15,468 bases of DNA from Betaproteobacteria bacterium (GCA_018969885.1 JAGWXN010000047.1:1-15468); one strand, 5' to 3'. Shown: positions 7,531 to 14,053, numbered from the stretch's first letter. Notes: generated by a model from the letters alone, not told the origin. Made by a program: numbers and translations.

Positions 7531-8478
7531 ATGCCCGCCCCGCTGGCCGCGCCGGCGGGCCCCTCGGGAGACCTTGCCTTGGATAAGCTGATCATCGAAG
7601 TGCGTGTCAACGAATACGCGCCGCGCGAGGGCAATCGGCACATCCCCTATACCGCGCACGAACTCGGGCGAGATGCCGCAGCGGCGCAAAGCGCCGGCGC
7701 CTCCATCGTTCATTTTCATCCACGCCAGCCCGACGGCGCGCCCGCCCACGGGCAGGGTGACTATGAGGCAGCGGTTGCCTCGATCCGCCAGCACTCGGCA
7801 CTGCTCCTAAATCCCACGCTCGGTCAGATCACGGTGGGCGGAAGTGCACGTGACCGGCTGGCACCGATTGAGCAATTGGCGCGCAACCCGGCACTGCGGC
7901 CCGAACTCTGCGGCATCGACCCAGGCTCCACCAATATCGATGTCTTTGATTCCGTGTCCCGGCGCTTCCGCTCAGGCGACCGCGTTTACGCCAATTCCCA
8001 CGACACCCTGCAACACTTCTGCGCGCGGCTGCGTGAACTCGGCATCAAGCCGGCGCTCGCCTGCTGGAGCATTCCCTTTGTGAGAAGCGCCTGCGCGCTG
8101 ATCGAGATGGGTTTGATCGATGACCCGCCCTATTTTTTCTTTGTATGCGGCGAAGGCGGCACGCTGGGCGCGCACCCCGCCACCGCCGAGGGGCTACGCG
8201 CCTTTACCGACCATCTGCCGCGCCACCGTCCGTTGCTCTGGAGCGTCGGCTGCAAGGCGGGCAACCTGTTTCCGCTCGCCATGGCGGCGATCGCGGCGGG
8301 CGGTCATGTCGCCATCGGCATCGGCGATTATCCCTACCCCGAGCTCAATCAGCCTTCGAACGCACAGTTGGTCGAGGAAGTCGTGCGGCTTGCGCGGCTG
8401 GTTGGCCGCGAGGTGGCGTCGCCCGACGAAACCCGCGCACTACTGGGAATTCCAGAGCGGGAATTCCGGAGCGCGTAA
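7531..8478 (+). CDS. Divergent beta-keto acid cleavage enzyme (BKACE, DUF849; Kce-like)
   Basis: BKACE enzymes condense a beta-keto acid with acetyl-CoA in a zinc-dependent TIM barrel, as Kce does in lysine fermentation. This 315-residue version keeps the zinc pair His61/His63 (SIVHFHPRQPDG), the GGTLGAHPATAEGL loop, and the C-terminal NAQLVEEVVRLARLVGREVASPDETRALLGI. The strand that reads HVRVGLED in Kce is HVAIGIGD here. The positions of Kce Arg226 and zinc ligand Glu230 are therefore Ala251 and Gly255, while Asp256 is kept, so the activity may differ. The ATG at 7531 lacks a Shine-Dalgarno. A TTG at 7579 (before DKLIIEVRVNE) has GGGAG 8 nt upstream and starts where the family normally starts, so it may be the real start. 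The last residues are altered by a 14-bp tandem duplication. The gene lies 6 nt after the Bug gene and is probably cotranscribed. Confidence 0.85.
   Translation: MPAPLAAPAGPSGDLALDKLIIEVRVNEYAPREGNRHIPYTAHELGRDAAAAQSAGASIVHFHPRQPDGAPAHGQGDYEAAVASIRQHSALLLNPTLGQITVGGSARDRLAPIEQLARNPALRPELCGIDPGSTNIDVFDSVSRRFRSGDRVYANSHDTLQHFCARLRELGIKPALACWSIPFVRSACALIEMGLIDDPPYFFFVCGEGGTLGAHPATAEGLRAFTDHLPRHRPLLWSVGCKAGNLFPLAMAAIAAGGHVAIGIGDYPYPELNQPSNAQLVEEVVRLARLVGREVASPDETRALLGIPEREFRSA
8445..8472 (+). repeat. 14-bp tandem duplication at the 3' end of the BKACE gene
   Basis: GGGAATTCCAGAGC (8445-8458) is followed directly by GGGAATTCCGGAGC (8459-8472), two copies with one mismatch. Because 14 is not a multiple of three, the second copy shifts the frame and ends the protein at 8478 as LGIPEREFRSA. 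With a single copy the frame would run LGIPERVKRLG and stop at TAA 8490-8492. Confidence 0.8.
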
Positions 8479-8528
8479 AGCGTCTCGGTTAAGATCGCTC
8501 CCGTCGTTCACCCACCGAAGGATTCTCC

Positions 8529-9077
8529 ATGTCAGGTCATGGCGCCCATGTCGACCCCAGCAATAAGCGGGTCGCACTTCTGATCGCGCTGCTTGCGCTG
8601 GTCCTTGCGTTCAGCGAAACACTGGGCAAGTCGGCACAAACCGCCGCGCTTACCCACAACATCGAAGCCTCAAACCTGTGGTCGTTTTTCCAGGCCAAAA
8701 CGATACGGATGACCACGTTGCGCACGGCTGCAGAGTCGATGGAAGCCACGCCCGGACTGGGCGATGCCGCCAAAGGCCAGGTCGCCAAGTGGAAGGCCAC
8801 CGCCGCCCGCTACGACTCCGAGCCCGACACCCGAGAAGGCCGCAAGGAGCTCATGGCACGCGCCAAGGAGCAGGAGGCTAAACGCGACCGGGCGATGGCC
8901 GCCTATCATCACTACGAACTCGCCTCCGCGCTGGTGCAGATTGCGATCGTACTGGCCTCGGCGATGATCATCACAAGCATCGCGGTACTCGGCTGGATCT
9001 CGGTCGCCTTGGGCGGACTCGGCATCGTGTTCTCAGGAATCGGCTTCTTCGCGCCCACCGCGGTTCATCTGTTCTGA
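8529..9077 (+). CDS. DUF4337-family membrane protein
   Basis: This 182-residue protein of unknown function fits the DUF4337 layout. A short N-terminus rich in Gly/His leads into one membrane helix (about 14-32, VALLIALLALVLAFSETLG). A polar, helix-rich central domain follows (about 33-125, including ASNLWSFFQAKTIRMT and a charged Lys/Glu/Arg stretch). Two C-terminal hydrophobic segments end the protein (about 132-155 and 158-180). The SETLGKSAQT and EASNLWSFFQAKTIR segments are the most family-typical. A clear ribosome-binding site, GAAGGA, lies 6 nt before the ATG. The gene stands alone, 50 nt after the BKACE gene, and its last 13 bases overlap the 3' end of the converging aminotransferase gene. 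No enzymatic motif is visible; a membrane-scaffold or stress role would be guesswork. Confidence 0.8.
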   Translation: MSGHGAHVDPSNKRVALLIALLALVLAFSETLGKSAQTAALTHNIEASNLWSFFQAKTIRMTTLRTAAESMEATPGLGDAAKGQVAKWKATAARYDSEPDTREGRKELMARAKEQEAKRDRAMAAYHHYELASALVQIAIVLASAMIITSIAVLGWISVALGGLGIVFSGIGFFAPTAVHLF

Positions 9078-10255
9078 GCGAGCGACCGGTATCCGGCTTT
9101 GAGGCCTCGTCGAAACCGTTCCAGTCCCTCGTCGATCCGCTCGGCGCTGGTGGCAAAACACCAGCGCACGTAGCCTTCAGCCTCTGGGCCGAAGGCTGCG
9201 CCGGGGGCCAGACCCACGCCCGCGTCCACCACCAGGCGCTTGCAGAGCGCGAGGCTGTCCGTCAGCCCATGAATGCGGAAAAACGCATACATCGCACCTG
9301 AGGGCGCCGGGCACTCGACACCTTCGATCGCCTGGAGCCCAGCCACCAGCCGGTCACGCGAGACTCTGAGCCGGTCACAGGCCGCCACGGCGTCGGTCTC
9401 GCCCTGCGCGATGGCGGCCAGTCCTGCCCGCTGAACAAAGCCTGGCGCGCAGCTGGTGTTGTATTCGACCAGGGTACCCAGGGCGCCAACCAGCGCACGG
9501 GGAGCGGTGATCCAGCCCAGTCGCCAGCCAGTCATACGCCAGGTCTTGGAGAAGGTATTGGCGCAGACCAGACGGTCATCCGGATCAGCAAGATCAAGAA
9601 ACGATGGTGCAGCGGTGGTCTCGCCAAATACCAGCCGCTCGTAGGCATCATCGGAGAGGATCCAGATCCCGTGCCGACGGCAATGCTCGAGCACCACTCG
9701 CTGGGCCTCGCCATTCATCACCCAGCCGGTCGGATTGGCCGGGGAATTCAGGATCAGCATCCGGGTGCCCGGCGCTAGCGCCGTGATCAAGGCATCCAGG
9801 TCCAGCTGCCAGCCGTCCGGGCTGGGCCTGAGAGGCACGCTCTCAACGCTCCCGCCCAGGATCTTGGGGATCTCCAGCAGATTGGGCCAGACCGGCGTGA
9901 CCACCACCACGCGATCACCGGGACCCACCAAGGCCTGGGTGGCGATCATGAGTGCCGACATGCCGGAGTTGGTGACCACCACCGACTCGGCCGGTACCGC
10001 ACGGTGCAGGCGCGACTGATAGCGCGCGATCGACTCGCGCAGGGCTGGCAGCCCGAGATTCTGCGTGTAGAAGGTATCGCCCGCTGCGAGCGCCTCGTTG
10101 GCAGCAGCCCGAATGAAGTCAGGCGTGACCTCATCGGACTCTCCGAACCAGAAGGCAAGCACATCGTCGCGCCCCATCCCCACATTGGCCACCTCCCGGA
10201 TCTTGGAGGGAGCGAGCCTGGCAACAGCGAGACGGGCTTCGGGAGGATGAGACAT
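9065..10255 (-). CDS. PLP-dependent class I/II aminotransferase (aspartate aminotransferase fold)
   Basis: This 396-residue fold-type I aminotransferase transfers an amino group between an amino acid and a 2-oxo acid using pyridoxal phosphate. The Schiff-base lysine is Lys237 in ANTFSKTWRMTGWRLGW. Other cofactor contacts are NSGMSAL (about 96-102), Asn174 in NSPANPTGW and the Asp/Tyr of ILSDDAYERL (about 199-207). The C-terminal Arg in GYVRWCFATS should bind the substrate carboxylate. The segment DDVLAFWFGESDEVTP near the N-terminus is typical of a proteobacterial subgroup annotated only as pyridoxal phosphate-dependent aminotransferase. The start MSHPPEARLAV at 10255 is chosen because the 34 upstream in-frame residues are Arg/Pro-rich and not family-like; no strong Shine-Dalgarno is seen. 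It stands alone on the minus strand, and its substrate cannot be inferred from context. Confidence 0.9.
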   Translation of the reverse strand: MSHPPEARLAVARLAPSKIREVANVGMGRDDVLAFWFGESDEVTPDFIRAAANEALAAGDTFYTQNLGLPALRESIARYQSRLHRAVPAESVVVTNSGMSALMIATQALVGPGDRVVVVTPVWPNLLEIPKILGGSVESVPLRPSPDGWQLDLDALITALAPGTRMLILNSPANPTGWVMNGEAQRVVLEHCRRHGIWILSDDAYERLVFGETTAAPSFLDLADPDDRLVCANTFSKTWRMTGWRLGWITAPRALVGALGTLVEYNTSCAPGFVQRAGLAAIAQGETDAVAACDRLRVSRDRLVAGLQAIEGVECPAPSGAMYAFFRIHGLTDSLALCKRLVVDAGVGLAPGAAFGPEAEGYVRWCFATSAERIDEGLERFRRGLKAGYRSLAQNR

Positions 10256-10431
10256 GATGGGATGCGCGCGGGTTCGAGGTAGCGCGATGATAGCGGGCCA
10301 GAGCGGCCGAGCGCGTCCATGCGCAAGACACGGCCGGCAACAGGCGTCACCCATCACCCAGCCTCACCCCCTTGTGCGATGACCACTCCGTCTGACAGAC
10401 TCTGCCGTGAGCGAACTGCCGGAGTCCGTCG
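10256..10431. other. Divergent intergenic region
   Basis: These 176 nt lie between the divergent aminotransferase and lipoprotein genes and should hold both promoters. A TATCAT on the minus strand near 10287-10292 is the only -10-like hexamer noticed, without a matching -35. No convincing operator, hairpin or small gene was seen. Confidence 0.4.
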
Positions 10432-11379
10432 ATGAAACCGTTTCTCAACGCGCTGCCACCGCTAGTGGCCGCTCTCGCCTTGACCCTACCCCTTGCTGGA
10501 TGCGGTCCGAGCAAGAGCGAACTCGCCAACGAGATTGCCACCCTCAAGGAGCAACTCGCTCAACGCCAAACCGAGGGCAAGACGCTTCAACAGCAGATTG
10601 CAAGCACCCGCTCCGAACTCGACACCGACCGCAAGGCACTCGCCGAGGCGAAAGCTTCAACCGAGACCGCGAACAAGGCGACCGCCGAGGCGCAGGCCGC
10701 TGCGGCCACTGCCGGACGCGCCCTCGAGGAAGCCCGCTCCACCCTGGCTGCGAACGAGGCTCGGGTGGCCGCACTCGAGCGCGACTCCAAGCTGCAGGAC
10801 GAGAAATCACGCGCCCTCGCGCAAACGCTCGAGGAACGCACTGCCGAGGTGAACCGCACGCGGGGCGAGCTCGCCAAGGCGACCGACGCCGCTCGCCAGA
10901 CACAGGCCGAGCTGCAGCAAAGCCTCGATCAGGCGCGCGCTTCGCAGCAAAGCGCAGCCGCTGAACGCGATGCGCTCTCAGCCGAACTGGCCGCGGTGCG
11001 TGCCCGGGCGGCCGCCATCGACCGGGAGCTCCAGCAAAGCACCGGGAATCTTGAACAGGAGCAAAAGCGGGCGAGCGACCTTACCGACCGGCTGGCCGCG
11101 GCCGTCAGCGAACAATCGAAGCTTCGCACCAGCACCGATGCCCAGCGTTCGGAGATCGCCGCCATCAGCGCCGCGCTCGCCGACGCACAGGCGAAGGTCG
11201 CCCGGCTCACCGGAGCCCGCGGCATCTACACCGTACAAGACGGCGATTCACTATCCTCCATTGCGCTCTTTTTCTATCGCAACGCCTATCGCTGGCCGGG
11301 CATTGCACAGGCCAACAAGCACCTCATCAATCACCCCGACCGAATCTTCCCAGCAATGGTGCTGATCATTCCGAAATAG
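10432..11379 (+). CDS. LysM-domain lipoprotein with a long coiled coil
   Basis: This 315-residue exported lipoprotein begins with a lipoprotein signal peptide ending LPLAGC, so Cys24 should be lipidated. Gly rather than Asp follows the Cys, which fits sorting to the outer membrane. Residues about 28-255 are almost entirely Ala/Glu/Gln/Arg/Lys heptad-like sequence, predicted as a long coiled coil. Residues about 262-315 form a C-terminal LysM domain (YTVQDGDSLSSIALFFYRNAYRWPGIAQANKH, ending RIFPAMVLIIPK), which binds peptidoglycan glycan chains. The layout suggests a tether or spacer between outer membrane and cell wall, perhaps scaffolding an amidase or division protein. No catalytic domain is present. 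The ATG at 10432 has a GGAG about 7 nt upstream. It is monocistronic in appearance, with 76 nt to the next gene. Confidence 0.88.
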   Translation: MKPFLNALPPLVAALALTLPLAGCGPSKSELANEIATLKEQLAQRQTEGKTLQQQIASTRSELDTDRKALAEAKASTETANKATAEAQAAAATAGRALEEARSTLAANEARVAALERDSKLQDEKSRALAQTLEERTAEVNRTRGELAKATDAARQTQAELQQSLDQARASQQSAAAERDALSAELAAVRARAAAIDRELQQSTGNLEQEQKRASDLTDRLAAAVSEQSKLRTSTDAQRSEIAAISAALADAQAKVARLTGARGIYTVQDGDSLSSIALFFYRNAYRWPGIAQANKHLINHPDRIFPAMVLIIPK

Positions 11380-11414
11380 CGCCGACACCGGCCCCGGCCC
11401 GCGCAAACGCGGTT

Positions 11415-11433
11415 GATATACTCCAGATATATC
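11415..11433. promoter_or_regulatory. Inverted-repeat operator upstream of the PanB-like gene (site 1)
   Basis: GATATA-CTCCAGA-TATATC is a perfect inverted repeat with 6-bp arms and a 7-bp spacer, ending 22 nt before the PanB-like start. It contains TATACT, a possible -10, but no good -35 is visible. It has the same architecture and nearly the same arms as the site at 13134-13152. The likely binder is the GntR protein encoded between the two sites (inference). Confidence 0.6.
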
Positions 11434-11455
11434 AGCCGCCCTTGAGGAGACACCC

Positions 11456-12337
11456 ATGGCCGACGCCGCCAAACCCGCCGAGCGCAAGAAGCGGACCATC
11501 ACTGAAATCCGCGACTCAAAAAAAACCGGCGAGAAGATGGTCTACACGTCAGTGCCCGACTACACCTCGGCCAAGTGGGCGGAAGCCGCAGGGGTCGATG
11601 TGGCCGTGGTCGGTGACAGCCTTGCCATGGTCGCGCACGGTCATTCCAGCACCGTGCCCGCCACCATGGACATGATGGTGATGCACGCACAGGCGGTGCG
11701 GCGCGGCGCACCCAACACGTTTGTGCTGGGCTGCATGCCCTACCAGAGCTACAACACCGTCGATCGGGCACTCCAGAATGCCACCCGCTTCATGCAGGAC
11801 GCAGCCTGCGACGCGGTCAAGCCCCAAGGCGGAAAATCGCAGGCACACATCCTGCGGGCACTGGTCGATGCCGGGATCCCCACCGCCTCGCACATCGGGC
11901 TCACGCCCCACACCATCGCCATGTTTGGCGGCTTCAAGATCCAGGGCCGGACCGCGGACGCTGCGATGAAAATTCTCGAAGACGCGTTCGCCATTCAAGA
12001 TGCCGGCTGCTTCATGCTCGAGTTCGAGGCGGTGCCTGCGCCCATTGCGCGCGCGATCAGCGAACAGCTGGACATCCCCACGATCGGCATCGGCGCAGGT
12101 GCCGGTACCGACGGGCAGATCCTGCTCTCCTACGATCTGCTCGGTGTATTCACCGACTTCAAACCCAAGTTCACCAAGCGCTACGCGAACCTCACCGAGG
12201 TCGCGGTGGCCGGTCTCAAAGCCTATGTCGCGGATGTCAAACAAGGCACCTTCCCCGACGATGATCACAGCTACGGTGTCGACCAGAAGGAGTACGAAAA
12301 ATTCCTGGGCCTACTCGAAAAGCGGCGCCAGCACTGA
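11456..12337 (+). CDS. PanB-like protein (ketopantoate hydroxymethyltransferase family) with altered metal site
   Basis: PanB transfers a hydroxymethyl group from methylene-tetrahydrofolate to 2-oxoisovalerate in pantothenate synthesis, using Mg. This 293-residue protein clearly has the fold: VVGDSLAMVAHGHSSTVPAT, SHIGLTPH, FGGFKIQGR and IPTIGIGAGAGTDGQILLSYDLLGVF. Compared with E. coli PanB recalled from memory, Asp45, Lys112, His136 and catalytic Glu181 are kept (Asp54, Lys122, His146, Glu191). Mg ligand Asp84 is Cys93 (VLGCMPY) and Mg ligand Glu114 is Gln124 (VKPQGG). It is also about 30 residues longer, with a charged N-terminus. It may therefore catalyse a different aldol or retro-aldol reaction on a related oxo acid. 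GAGGAG lies 6 nt before the ATG. No panC or panD is nearby. It is preceded by operator site 1 and followed by the GntR regulator, which suggests a catabolic role. The symbol panB is withheld for these reasons. Confidence 0.85.
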   Translation: MADAAKPAERKKRTITEIRDSKKTGEKMVYTSVPDYTSAKWAEAAGVDVAVVGDSLAMVAHGHSSTVPATMDMMVMHAQAVRRGAPNTFVLGCMPYQSYNTVDRALQNATRFMQDAACDAVKPQGGKSQAHILRALVDAGIPTASHIGLTPHTIAMFGGFKIQGRTADAAMKILEDAFAIQDAGCFMLEFEAVPAPIARAISEQLDIPTIGIGAGAGTDGQILLSYDLLGVFTDFKPKFTKRYANLTEVAVAGLKAYVADVKQGTFPDDDHSYGVDQKEYEKFLGLLEKRRQH

Positions 12338-12489
12338 CGCGCGCAAAAGGCCCGCGCTTCCCCCGCACGACGGCGCGGCCCCTCGCCCGGGAGGCTGCGC
12401 GCCCCGCTGCGCCGTCCCGATCGGCCTCGCAGCCCGAGGGGGCAAGCGCTCAAACGCTCACCGAGCAGGCCTACACGCTTCTCGAAGAA

Positions 12490-13089
12490 ATGATCGTGCG
12501 GCTCGAGCTCACGCCCGGCAGCGCGGTTTCAGAAGCCATGCTCTCAGCGCGGCTGGGTATCGGCCGAACGCCCATCCGCGAGGCACTGCAGCGGCTCGCG
12601 CGCGAACGGCTGGTCCGAATTCTTCCGCGGCGGGGTGTGATCGTCTCCGAGATCGACGTCAAGTCGCAGCTGCGGCTCCTGGAGGTGCGGCGTGAAATCG
12701 AACGCCTGATGGCGCGCGCCGCCGCGCGACGTTCCTCAGCCACTGAGCGCAGCCAGTTCACCGATCTGGCGAAGGCGTTCCGGCGTTCTGCGCGCGCGCG
12801 CGACGACGTGAGTTTTCTTCGCACCGATCGCGAGTTCAACGAGCTCTGCCTCGCCGCAGCGCGTAATGAGTTCGCAGCCACCGCCATGGGGCTCATGAAC
12901 TCGCTCTCGCGGCGCTTCTGGTTCCTGCATTTTCGTCAGGCTGCCGACCTGCCTGTTACCGCCAGGTTGCATGCCGATCTCGCTCAGGCAATCGCCGACG
13001 GCGATGAGGCACTGGCGGGCGCCGCGGTCGATTCGCTCCTCGACAACATCGAATCCTTTACCCGCAACACCGTTAGCACCGATTTCTGA
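12490..13089 (+). CDS. GntR-family transcriptional regulator, FCD subfamily (start uncertain)
   Basis: This DNA-binding regulator has a GntR winged helix (SEAMLSARLGIGRTPIREALQRLARERLVRILPRRGVIVSEI) and an all-helical FCD ligand domain (about residues 58-190). From the first in-frame ATG it has 199 residues, but that start cuts off the first helix of the winged helix. The same frame upstream (12457-12489) encodes a good helix 1, TEQAYTLLEE, and is open back to 12265 with no ATG, GTG or TTG. A CTG at 12334, overlapping the PanB-like TGA stop, or another rare codon may be used. The FCD metal site is degenerate: DREFN has Asn117 where His is usual, and the C-terminal His is replaced in the SLLDN region. 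The gene lies between two matching inverted repeats and probably controls both flanking units. Identification of the family is secure; the start is not. Confidence 0.85.
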   Translation: MIVRLELTPGSAVSEAMLSARLGIGRTPIREALQRLARERLVRILPRRGVIVSEIDVKSQLRLLEVRREIERLMARAAARRSSATERSQFTDLAKAFRRSARARDDVSFLRTDREFNELCLAAARNEFAATAMGLMNSLSRRFWFLHFRQAADLPVTARLHADLAQAIADGDEALAGAAVDSLLDNIESFTRNTVSTDF

Positions 13090-13103
13090 AATCTGCCGTC
13101 CGG

Positions 13104-13119
13104 GCCGCCGTACGGCGGC
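13104..13119. terminator. GC palindrome after the GntR gene (terminator-like hairpin)
   Basis: GCCGCCGTACGGCGGC is a perfect 16-bp palindrome, able to fold as GCCGCC-GTAC-GGCGGC. It lies 14 nt after the regulator stop codon and immediately before the -35 of the next promoter. No T-tract follows, so factor-independent termination is uncertain. Confidence 0.35.
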
Positions 13120-13147
13120 TCGACAAGCGCTCAGACATACCTCTAAT
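13120..13147 (+). promoter_or_regulatory. Sigma70-type promoter for the hydroxylase-TRAP unit
   Basis: TCGACA (13120-13125, 5/6 match to the -35) and TCTAAT (13142-13147, 5/6 match to the -10) are separated by 16 bp. The start of transcription would fall near 13154, about 30 nt before the hydroxylase start codon. The -10 lies inside the inverted repeat 13134-13152, which is a repression geometry. Confidence 0.5.
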
Positions 13148-13152
13148 ATGTC
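13134..13152. promoter_or_regulatory. Inverted-repeat operator upstream of the hydroxylase gene (site 2)
   Basis: GACATA-CCTCTAA-TATGTC is a perfect inverted repeat with 6-bp arms and a 7-bp spacer, ending 31 nt before the hydroxylase start. Relative to site 1 (11415-11433), the arms differ only by one symmetric T-to-C / A-to-G pair, giving a shared GAYATAC...TATRTC form. It overlaps the proposed -10, so bound regulator should block transcription. Confidence 0.65.
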
Positions 13153-13183
13153 AGGCCACGTTGCAAACCGCAGGAGAACACCC

Positions 13184-14002
13184 ATGGCCCACCTGATCGA
13201 ACGTCACAACCCTTCTCCGCGTCAGGTCCGCTTTCGCGAAGACTACCGCTCCAACATCCATCCCGCCTACAACGGTCTGCTTCACATCGGCGTGATCTAT
13301 GTGGTGGGTATCGCCGTGCTTGGCTTTTGCATCGCCCAACTGCAGGGCGCAAGCTGGGAGTGGCTCCTGGTCGTACCGGTGTTCTTTTTCTCCAACCTGT
13401 TCGAGTGGTGGATCCACAAAAACGTGATGCACCGGCTGGTTGACGTGTGGGCGCTGCGCGCCATCTACGACCGGCACACCCGCCAGCATCATCAATATTT
13501 CACGGACAATGAAATGACGGTGGATTCCACCCGCGAGTGGCGCATCATCTTCTTTCCGTGGCGCGCGCTCTTTACCTTCATGGGTCTGGGTACGCCCTTT
13601 GCGATCGCGCTTGGCTGGCTGGTAAACCCCAACGCGGGTTACATCCTCATGATCACCATCGTCGGCCAGTATCTGCTCTACGAGCTCTTTCACTACTGCT
13701 GCCACGTGCATGACAACGCGTTCGTGCGCAACATGCCGTTCATCAACACCATCCGTCGGCATCACACCGCGCATCACAACTACGGAATCATGATGACGCA
13801 CAACATGAACCTCACCTTTCCGATCGCCGACTGGGTGATGGGAACCAGCGACCTCGACCGCGGACTCGCGGGCACGCTGCTAAACGGCTACAACGAAGAT
13901 CACATCCGCGCCGAACTTCGACCCACCATCGAACGCTTCCGCCGCGAAGACGCGCCGGTCACGCTCGATGGCCCGGTCACCACGTCGGGACAAATGGCCT
14001 GA
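13184..14002 (+). CDS. Membrane fatty acid hydroxylase / sterol desaturase-superfamily protein
   Basis: This 272-residue integral membrane oxygenase belongs to the di-iron superfamily that hydroxylates or desaturates lipids, sterols or carotenoids with O2. All histidine clusters expected for the di-iron site are present: HKNVMH (His78, His83), HTRQHH (His98, 102, 103), HYCCHVH (His170, 174, 176) and HHTAHH (His193, 194, 197, 198). Hydrophobic segments are near 31-52, 60-77, 121-147 and 152-175. The ATG at 13184 has AGGAG 7 nt upstream and lies just downstream of a promoter and operator; the longer open frame upstream overlaps the GntR gene and is not used. The substrate is unknown. Cotranscription with a TRAP system 51 nt downstream is unusual for a lipid-modifying enzyme and suggests either envelope remodelling or a hydroxylation step on an imported compound. 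Confidence 0.88.
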   Translation: MAHLIERHNPSPRQVRFREDYRSNIHPAYNGLLHIGVIYVVGIAVLGFCIAQLQGASWEWLLVVPVFFFSNLFEWWIHKNVMHRLVDVWALRAIYDRHTRQHHQYFTDNEMTVDSTREWRIIFFPWRALFTFMGLGTPFAIALGWLVNPNAGYILMITIVGQYLLYELFHYCCHVHDNAFVRNMPFINTIRRHHTAHHNYGIMMTHNMNLTFPIADWVMGTSDLDRGLAGTLLNGYNEDHIRAELRPTIERFRREDAPVTLDGPVTTSGQMA

Positions 14003-14053
14003 TCACCGATTTCCGCAGCGCTTAAAACAAACCACATCCTAAGGAGACACCTC

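Noticed and set aside
11549..12268. Minus-strand open frame (239 codons) opposite the PanB-like gene
   Set aside because: Histidine/glycine-rich mirror of the coding strand, with no domain; PanB motifs on the + strand account for the region.
12338..12489. Possible separate small gene or frameshifted part between the PanB-like and GntR genes
   Set aside because: Other frames give only Arg/Pro/Ala-rich sequence. Only the GntR frame gives a family-like helix at its end, so it is treated as GntR upstream coding or leader sequence.
12785..12807. CG dinucleotide run, considered as a simple-sequence slippage tract
   Set aside because: Short and inside the GntR frame with no frame disruption; similar runs (for example near 925) are ordinary at this GC content.
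12971..13183. N-terminal extension of the hydroxylase gene to an ATG at 12971
   Set aside because: The extension overlaps the end of the GntR gene out of frame, crosses its stop, and lies upstream of the promoter; AGGAG precedes the 13184 ATG.
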